Source: Euperipatoides rowelli (taxonomy: Eukaryota; Onychophora; Udeonychophora; Euonychophora; Peripatopsidae). Taken from it: 15,121 nucleotides of DNA. The notes under the pieces are model-generated. The model was not told the origin of the DNA. It saw only the letters and a list, made by a program, of their open reading frames with translations, and did not search any database. The DNA lies in assembly GCA_003024985.2 (NCBI GenBank), contig PXIH01S0007998.1. One strand, given 5' to 3'. This document shows, piece after piece, positions 9,076 to 15,121 of this stretch. Both the position numbers and the translations under genes were made by a program. How positions within the stretch are numbered: the first letter of the stretch is position 1; each line of letters starts with the position of its first letter.

Positions 9076-9313
9076 TTAATATTGTTCCACTTTCCTCCTT
9101 GCTTCTTCACTTCTTAATACTTCCACCTTCCATACAAACTTACGAATATCATGTACTAAGAGATGGGGTTCCTGTAGAGCTGCAAAGTGACCCCCACGCG
9201 GCATATCGGTAAAAGTAATGATATTTGTGAATCGGTATTCGGCCCAGTTTTTTGGACAAAGCATTAATTCGTTAGGAAAACTTGCTAAACCAACTCGAAC
9301 ATTAATAGGTTCA
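9076..9313 (-). CDS. Epoxide hydrolase (EPHX1/juvenile-hormone-type), last coding exon
   Basis: This is the 3'-terminal exon of a microsomal-type epoxide hydrolase, an alpha/beta-hydrolase that opens epoxides to diols through an Asp nucleophile and a Glu/His pair. It encodes about 79 residues from EPINVRVGLASFPNELM to a TAA at 9076-9078. SFPNE carries the Glu equivalent to human EPHX1 Glu404, and MPRGGHFAALQEP carries the His equivalent to His431. Their separation here is 27 residues, as in the human enzyme. The C-terminal DIRKFVWKVE block is also family-typical. The exon starts at 9313 after a long T-rich tract and ATTTCAG, with one base completing a split codon (phase 2). The tail after DIRKF is slightly longer than in the human protein. 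Upstream exons, including the oxyanion HGWP motif and the nucleophile Asp, are not found. They should lie to the right, beyond this window or in the misordered contigs. EPHX1 family membership is firm; whether its substrate is juvenile hormone, other terpenoid or xenobiotic epoxides is unknown. Confidence 0.93.
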
Positions 9314-9525
9314 CTGAAATAAAAAGAAATGAAAAAAAAAAATTTTTTTAATAAGACGTAAAACAATGGTTATAATTATGATGATAATGATGCTAATTCA
9401 TAGTAATATATTAATATTAATAGTAAAACAATGATTAAATAAATAATATGTTAATATAATAAAAATCATATTAACAATTATATTAACGGTAAAAATATTA
9501 ATGAACAGTACCATAATAATATAAT
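9314..9525 (-). other. Epoxide hydrolase intron (acceptor side)
   Basis: Very AT-rich. On the - strand a pyrimidine tract (about 9320-9350) ends in CAG at 9314-9316. ATAATATTAAT-type low-complexity sequence fills the rest. Confidence 0.7.
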
Positions 9526-9679
9526 CTGTATATACAGTTAGTATATATAATGTAGGCTATATAAAATCGTTATGGTACGTGGCAGAAAGGAAATACACTA
9601 GCGTCATCTACAGATTAAAATTGCAAATAAATTATACTTTTTAAATAATATTGTTTCATAAAATTTTTAGAATTTTGTC
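9526..9679 (+). repeat. 154-bp contig-end duplicate (copy 1)
   Basis: Identical by eye to 12343-12496. It ends exactly at the N at 9680, and its twin begins exactly after the N at 12342. It starts with the palindrome CTGTATATACAG. Confidence 0.92.
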
Positions 9680-9680
9680 N
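9680..9680. other. Single-N contig join
   Basis: Junction between the epoxide-hydrolase contig and the next contig. Both flanks are duplicated elsewhere in the window. Confidence 0.85.
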
Positions 9681-9865
9681 CTATTTGACAGGAATAATGG
9701 TTTCAAATCAAATCAGTTTATTTTAAATAAAAACAAAAAAAATTCATTATAAATTTAGTGATGTAAATTTATTTTAAAAATGGGTTTTATAATTTTAAAA
9801 CGGTACCATCAAATCAACTATAGCGTAATTTATTATTATTCTTGGTAAAGAAAATTTGATTTATT
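9681..9865 (+). repeat. 185-bp contig-start duplicate (copy 2)
   Basis: Exact copy of 8294-8478, starting immediately after an N. Sequence unique to this contig begins at 9866. Confidence 0.92.
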
Positions 9866-11110
9866 GTATCTACAATATTTATTGGGCTTTCACTCTCACA
9901 AAGATGACATGCTATGACATAAACAACAAATAAAACTCTATTTTCTATTGTTGAGCATTACTAATACAAAAAAAAAAAACTTTACAAGATTTATTAATAC
10001 TGTGCTTTACATTATTTTATTCTGTATGTTGTTTTGGAATTAATCATAGGTTTTTGTAATAGGCTTACTGACTGTATTATTTTAGATATAAAAATGCCTG
10101 ACCAGACAGCCTACCTTTCATGACCAAAAAAAGTGATTAATTATTTAAATTATTTAGAATGAATTTTCTTCTTTTATTCGAAAATTTAAAAAAATAATAA
10201 TTTTGATATAACCTTTAGGAAAAGATAGTCTAGTCTCTTGTTGACAAGTTAAACATCTAACATTAAAGAAGAGCATTATTAATAATATTATGGAAATATA
10301 AATTATTAATTTGGGTTATTACTTGTGAAAAATTGCTGAAACTAATTTTCCACATAGGCTATAACAAGATGACATGTAAATTATTCGAAATGCTTCTTTA
10401 AAACAACATTTATTCCCATTAACAATTCTTTGAAACACAAATACTGTTTATAGATTTTTTGATAAACGTCATTTATGGCTATTGTCCAATTTAAGCTAGA
10501 GTTATTTTAAATCTTAAAACTATATAGACAGCCCACAAAACTTTTCAAAGAGTTTGGATCTGTGTCATTCGATCATATCAAAATCACCACGGAAGTGGAT
10601 ACTCATTTTCCTTTAAAAGGCATTTTAGCATGAAAAAATATTCATAAACAAGAACAATAATACTAAGGATTTGAAAGGTTAGGATTATTTTTATAAAATA
10701 TTTATCAATAGACAAAAATAACCAGAATGACCTAGTTCAGTTTACAAATAATACTTATTAAGGCAACTGTAAAAACATATTGTACATTTTAAATGACTAT
10801 GCTAGGGGAATGATTTCATGCTTTTATATTTCATTAATAGACTAGCCTGAGGCAATATCACAATTGACTGTACTTTATATATAATTGTCCAATAAGGACC
10901 CCTCTTACATAAGAATCTGAAAAAAAAACAATGAATTTTCATGTTATATTTTAAGGCAAAATGTAGAAAAATTAGTGTCGCAATCTCGACAGTCTGATTA
11001 AACAGAGCAGATGTTTGGAGGAGGATAATAAAGAGCTCAGCCAAGATAGTAATAGAATTTTAACTGGATATAAATCAGCTGATCTTTGTTTACATAGGAA
11101 AATATGTGGT
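9866..11110. other. AT-rich region without a recognisable gene
   Basis: No domain, RNA gene or transposon end was found. A slightly less AT-rich stretch at about 10550-10620 contains a short open frame (SFDHIKITTEVDTHF) that I cannot relate to a family. It may be chance or a fragment of a decayed element. Confidence 0.5.
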
Positions 11111-11114
11111 TTAA

Positions 11115-11847
11115 CACGTTCTCTGTGGATGACTCCGAGTCAACGTGAACTTTCACAATATGCTGACAACTCGAATCCGAGTCGTTTGTGTTACAAGTTT
11201 CAAAATGTAAATATGAATTGCAAGACAGTGTTAAACATTTTTTTTTATTATTTAGGCACATAAAATAGGATATAAAAAGCATGTTTCTTGATCGTTTAAA
11301 ATTTTCTTTAGTTTTGATGGTCACAGTGATATTATTTTCAAGATCTATCAAAAGCGATTCTGAAATTTTGGCTTTCAGGTAGCGTAATACAAATATTATA
11401 AAGCATATAGGAATAAACTTATACATTTTTAAAATCAAAATTTAATGCAGATTTCAAAGATCAAAACTAAAAATTTCTATCTCTAACGACAAAAAAACAG
11501 TAATAAAAAATGTAAGATAAACTGGCTTTTTTTTTTGTTTAATAGCCGACATTTAGAAAAAAAATCATAAAAAAAACATGTTAGTTGAAATCCTTTCTGT
11601 TTATATATTATAATTCTTGATAAAAAATAGAAGTTTTTTTCATAGTATTTTGCATAAATGTGTGACACGGATCCGAGTCATTCCGCAATATGCAGCTGAC
11701 TCAGATATGAGACGCAACCTAAAAACTACACCACATTTCCTAATAATTAAGTATTTATATAAAGTTATCATAGTATCTAAATACATTTTATAAGAAACTA
11801 TTCCGCATATAGAATGAGTATTGCAAAATCGTTCCAGAGCGAACGTG
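11115..11847. mobile_element. piggyBac-like non-autonomous TTAA element
   Basis: The 733-bp element is flanked by TTAA at 11111-11114 and 11848-11851. Imperfect terminal inverted repeats are CACGTTCTCTGTGGA on the left and CACGTTCGCTCTGGA read inward on the right (13 of 15 matching). Both ends carry subterminal direct repeats built on CCGAGTC and CAATATGC (11133-11190 and 11670-11720). TTAA target sites are characteristic of piggyBac transposition. No transposase is present. The 133-residue open frame at 11037-11438 on the - strand crosses the left border and has no recognised domain, so I do not call it. Confidence 0.62.
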
Positions 11848-11851
11848 TTAA

Positions 11852-12231
11852 TAAATTTTTAAATTTGCAATTCCTAGGCCCAGCTCTGCCTGGGTAATTA
11901 ATCATTATGTTAATTATCAGTCAATGATAAAATCTTGCAATTTTCTTAATTTTTTTTTACAGTATTTGCTGTATAATAAATAATATGGTAAACATTAACA
12001 AAATCGTAAAACTCTCAAATGTCTTTTTCTCAATTTTAAACAAATTTTAAGGCAAAAAAATAATAATTAAAGCACAACAATTAAAACATATTTAAAAAAC
12101 AGGTTTATTTCCCATTATTTTTGAAGATGTGATTCTGACAGTTGGGATAGATGATGTGAATCTGTCCAGGTAGGTTATTCAACCCGACTGGCTGTATCTA
12201 TATCTATCGAAAAACAGTATTGGAATAGATG
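11852..12231. other. AT-rich region without a recognisable gene
   Basis: Nothing supported on either strand. Confidence 0.5.
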
Positions 12232-12341
12232 TGTACCTCCACCTCTCCATCATAGACCCCTTAGGAAAAACAAACAAATATAAGGTAGTAATGTCATCTC
12301 CAAGAACATTTTTGATCACAAACAGGGGAAAAAAAAAAAAA
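12232..12341. repeat. 110-bp duplicate ending in A13 at a contig end
   Basis: Identical by eye to 14066-14175, including the run of 13 A. This copy stops exactly at the N at 12342. Upstream of TGTACCTCC the two copies diverge at once. It may be a dispersed retroposed repeat that halted contig extension, or an unmerged allelic overlap. On the - strand a frame is open through the copy (PLFVIKNVLGDDITTL and so on) without a recognised family. Confidence 0.88.
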
Positions 12342-12342
12342 N
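12342..12342. other. Single-N contig join
   Basis: Follows the A13 run on the left. The right side is the second copy of the 154-bp duplicate. Confidence 0.85.
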
Positions 12343-12496
12343 CTGTATATACAGTTAGTATATATAATGTAGGCTATATAAAATCGTTATGGTACGTGGC
12401 AGAAAGGAAATACACTAGCGTCATCTACAGATTAAAATTGCAAATAAATTATACTTTTTAAATAATATTGTTTCATAAAATTTTTAGAATTTTGTC
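12343..12496 (+). repeat. 154-bp contig-start duplicate (copy 2)
   Basis: Exact copy of 9526-9679, starting right after an N. Unique sequence resumes at 12497. Confidence 0.92.
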
Positions 12497-12557
12497 ATTT
12501 TTATCCAATGAGGGGAAGGGGATGTTTTTTTTTTTCATTTTTAAACAAACATGAGGA

Positions 12558-12580
12558 GGGGGGGAAATGGGTAAAGGGGG
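12558..12580 (+). other. Potential G-quadruplex in a G-rich tract
   Basis: Runs of G7, G3 and G5 separated by AAAT and TAAA can supply four G3 runs with short loops. More G4-G5 runs lie at about 12514-12527 and 12619-12629. The tract stands out sharply from the AT-rich surroundings. Confidence 0.5.
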
Positions 12581-12827
12581 ATATTAATTGCCATCATTTA
12601 ACATCCTAGGGTGCATAGGGGGAGGGGGTGTAGATTTTCTGCACCGGGTAATCTAGTTATTATACTATTACCGGTACGATATTTATTACAATTGAAGTAA
12701 TAGTAACAATCAGGTTTTTTTTCTGGTGGTATGAGAGGATCTCCCACATTTTCATGCTTATAAAAATAAATTGAAGTATCTTTGTTTTTATTGGTGAAGC
12801 TGTTAGTTGCAGATTTTAATATACCTA

Positions 12828-13535
12828 CATGGTGTCCATAATTTATTCACAAGATTAAGAAACTCGATAAAGAATAAACTATAACAGAAAATGAAAAATA
12901 GTTAACTATGCTTTCTTTGTTAACTCAAAGTTTTTTTCCCACTCGTATACACCGTTACAAGACTCCTAGCATTCGTTTTTCTTCATCAATCCAATGGTCA
13001 ATAGAAACGCAAAACTGAATACGCTTCAACTGTTCTTTGTTACGCAACTGGAAGACATCTCGGGCAAATGTTTATTTCCAGCAGGACGGGGCCTCCCACA
13101 CTGGATCTTACAGATGCGTAATTTCTTTGATGAAAAATTCCTAAATCGTTGGATCAGTCGAGATGGACCAATTGCATGGAAAGCAATGCACCTGACATCA
13201 CCCCTCTTGATTTCTTTTTGTTGGGCTTCATAAAGTACCAAGTGTATTCAAAACAATAACTAGTGTGGAGAAATTACTGGACAGGATTACCCAGGATTTG
13301 AACACAGTTTCAGAGGAGATGTTAAACAATGTTTGAAGAGAAATCAAGTACAGTCTAGATATTCTTAAAGCCATAAAAGAAACACATGTGGAAGTTTAGT
13401 AATCGCATGACCCCAAATGTTTGTTAAAAGAACTTTTGAGTTAACATACATTAAGTAGTTTACTGTTTTTTAATATCTCTTATAGATTATCTGTATTAAG
13501 TTTCTTAATCAAGTGAATAAATTATTGACACCCTG
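12828..13535 (+). mobile_element. Internally deleted Tc1/mariner-superfamily element
   Basis: The 708-bp element is flanked by TA on both sides (12826-12827 and 13536-13537). It has 37-bp terminal inverted repeats at 12828-12864 and 13499-13535 that begin CA(T/G)GGTGTC and match at 33 of 37 positions by eye. Between them lies only the C-terminal half of a transposase, so the copy has lost its DNA-binding domain and first catalytic Asp. Intact relatives are usually about 1.3 kb. Confidence 0.88.
13015..13400 (+). pseudogene. Mariner-like DDE transposase fragment, frameshifted
   Basis: Three frames together give the C-terminal catalytic region of a Tc1/mariner-type transposase. First is QLEDISGK leading to FQQDGA (second catalytic Asp, about 13075-13092). 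Then MRNFFDEKFLNRWISRDGPI (13113-13172) is followed by PDITPLDFFLLGFIKYQVYS (third Asp, about 13192-13250). Last come LDRITQDLNTVSEEML and a tail resembling 'GxHxEx' that ends at about 13400. At least two frameshifts and one in-frame stop inactivate it. Second-to-third Asp spacing is about 41 residues, allowing for the shifts. This is longer than the 34 of classical mariners and closer to DD41D-type families. The N-terminal half is deleted. Confidence 0.85.
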
Positions 13536-13537
13536 TA

Positions 13538-14065
13538 TATTTAGTAAATAGGGATTAATTAGAAGCCGTTAAAAACTCATTGGCCTAAATACAATTTTAC
13601 CGTAACATCTGCGCATATATTTTTGTCATTACGGTAGGTTTTCCAAAATTGGATCAAAATCCATCAAAAAGTAACTGATGAAATAATACTCCATGTGATT
13701 TGATAATTATTGTCAGGGCCGATCAAATCAATAAAAAGAATCCACCAATAGATATGATAATCAATAAAGGCATAGGAAATTTTACATTCTATAAACAATG
13801 AGTATTGGGATGTGTTTGAAAGAATTGATTAATTATTTACTTGGACTTTAGCATATAGTACTAAAGGAAAGAATTATACCATACAATGTATAATGGCAAA
13901 GTCATATTCCAACTTCTATAGAACATTTTCTTATGAACTATAATTTTTGTGGATTATTTTATATTCACAGCCAGTGGTGATCTAAGATCTACAGCATAGT
14001 GAAATCCATTCATTTTTACAGTTAACAATAGCATGCTTATTGCTAAATTATATAATAAAAAAGTA
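13538..14065. other. Intergenic or intronic AT-rich sequence
   Basis: No gene recognised. An 8-bp perfect stem (TACCGTAA / TTACGGTA) with a loop of about 23 bases lies near 13600-13637. Confidence 0.45.
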
Positions 14066-14175
14066 TGTACCTCCACCTCTCCATCATAGACCCCTTAGGA
14101 AAAACAAACAAATATAAGGTAGTAATGTCATCTCCAAGAACATTTTTGATCACAAACAGGGGAAAAAAAAAAAAA
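14066..14175. repeat. 110-bp duplicate with A13 end (internal copy)
   Basis: Same sequence as 12232-12341, but this copy lies inside a contig and is followed by unrelated sequence starting TCGAATT. A- and T-rich flanks are present on both sides. Confidence 0.88.
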
Positions 14176-14952
14176 TCGAATTAAGATAAAAATTAAATTA
14201 GTAATAAAAGGGTTAAAATAAAAATAATAAAATCATATGGGAAAATTAAAATCTTTATGTTTGTTTAAAAAATAACAACATTACGCTTATTACAATTAAT
14301 CTAGCGTCATGGTAAAACTTATATTTTTTTAATAAATTGGTCTTCCTGGTTCTTATATTTTTAGAACTGTGCCACTAAATTAAAATATAAAGAAATGTTT
14401 GAAATATAATAAACATTTCATTCAAAGTTGTTTACTTTGTTCTTTAATTTTTTTTTATTTTTTAACATTCCAAGCCAATCTTTTTATTTTTATCTCCAGA
14501 GCTAACAGTCATAACAATATTGTCCTAACCTTGTGTGCGCCATTAAGGGTTAAAAGAATTCCATCTATGTATTTCCTGAAGAGGCAATCATAAGAATGTA
14601 TTAAATCTCACTCCAGTCTCGACTGATTCTCTTCAGATAGTTTATTGCTAATCCTTACCCTTCAGCTATAATAATGAAGATTCAAATTGAAAAGAGAGAG
14701 AGGAGAGAGATGCTTAGAATTATTAAAAATAGCAATGACAATTGAAGTTGTTTTTTTTTCATGTCAAATAAAGTTTTCTCTGATTATAAAAATATACGCA
14801 CATTCCATTTGTAAACAATCATAAACTTGTTTATTCAACCAAATTCAGTAGCCAAAATAATGTCGAAATTATTAAAATACAATTTTTAACATTATTTTGT
14901 TTATAATGTTTTTTTTTCCCCTTTAAGGCTGTCTTTAGGTTTCATGAAATAG
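14176..14952. other. AT-rich region without a recognisable gene
   Basis: Homopolymer T and A runs and a GA-rich tract (14692-14711). The short open frame at 14399-14593 has no supporting feature. Confidence 0.5.
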
Positions 14953-15121
14953 CCGTCGGAGGTCGCCAGTGAAGAAAGCAATATGAAGCATGTATTATTA
15001 GATTGCAAAGAATTAGTAAGGGAGAGGGTAAAAATTATTGAGGAAGGGTGGGTAGGAGAGGAAGGGTTAATTGATAGAGGAATTATTTTAAGGAATTGGT
15101 TGGGTTTTGAAGGAGATGGGG
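14953..15121 (+). pseudogene. Possible LINE ORF C-terminus, cut by window end
   Basis: After an in-frame stop (14950-14952) the frame stays open to the window edge and contains SEESNMKHVLLDCKELVRER. The pattern EE(S/T)xxHhLhxCxxxxxxR recurs near the C-terminus of several non-LTR retrotransposon polyproteins, after the reverse transcriptase, as a zinc-finger-like block. Only the His and last Cys are seen; the upstream Cys pair is not. The base composition is G-rich compared with its surroundings, in line with an inserted coding remnant. The match is short and the call tentative. Confidence 0.4.

Noticed and set aside
11037-11438. 133-residue open frame on the - strand, the longest in the window
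   Set aside because: It crosses the left border of the TTAA element, has no recognisable domain, and lies in low-complexity AT-rich sequence.
8294-12496. Interspersed biological duplications (185 and 154 bp)
   Set aside because: Each copy ends or starts exactly at an N and the copies are identical, which fits unmerged contig overlaps better than real repeats.
13026-13241. 71-residue open frame on the - strand
   Set aside because: It is the antisense shadow of the mariner-like transposase fragment.
1-15121. CRISPR arrays, tRNAs, rRNAs, riboswitches, bacterial operons
   Set aside because: I found no regularly spaced identical repeats with unique spacers, no tRNA-like folding with conserved loop bases, and no operon-like gene packing. 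The window is eukaryotic.

Overview
The window is about 15 kb of AT-rich, gene-poor eukaryotic DNA. It is almost certainly from an animal, probably an invertebrate. The evidence is one spliced metazoan-type exon with a polypyrimidine tract and AG acceptor, remnants of several transposon classes (CR1/jockey-like LINEs, hAT, Tc1/mariner, piggyBac-like TTAA element, foldback element), a minisatellite, and long stretches with no coding signal. The species cannot be named from the sequence.

Layout of the left half. A 21-bp tandem repeat (1-152) is followed by the decayed 3' end of a LINE reverse transcriptase on the + strand (about 241-940). At 1351-3397 lies a long-inverted-repeat (foldback) element with arms of about 500 bp. 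A hAT-type non-autonomous element (1438-2264) sits inside its left arm with a perfect 8-bp target duplication, and the opposite arm shows the uninterrupted site. From 3728 to 5030 is a minisatellite of about 80 bp whose units point one way left of a single-N gap (4065) and the other way right of it. At 6083-8325 (- strand) is a second LINE pseudogene of a different lineage, running from the end of the AP endonuclease through the whole reverse transcriptase.

Layout of the right half. The last coding exon of a microsomal-type (EPHX1/juvenile-hormone-type) epoxide hydrolase lies at 9076-9313 on the - strand. It carries the catalytic Glu and His at the correct spacing and is the only convincing host gene sequence. 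Then come a TTAA-flanked piggyBac-like element (11115-11847), a G-rich tract (12558-12580), a deleted Tc1/mariner copy with 37-bp inverted repeats and a TA duplication (12828-13535), and a possible LINE C-terminal fragment at the right edge (14953-15121).

The most consequential observation concerns the assembly. Four single Ns (4065, 8479, 9680, 12342) mark contig joins. Sequence ending at 8479 is repeated exactly at the start of the piece after 9680 (185 bp). Sequence ending at 9680 is repeated exactly at the start of the piece after 12342 (154 bp). The simplest reading is that the two middle contigs (8480-9679 and 9681-12341) are placed in swapped order. The epoxide hydrolase intron would then continue directly into 12497 onward, and the LINE pseudogene's 5' flank would continue at 9866. 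No new defence system, CRISPR array, operon or RNA gene was found.
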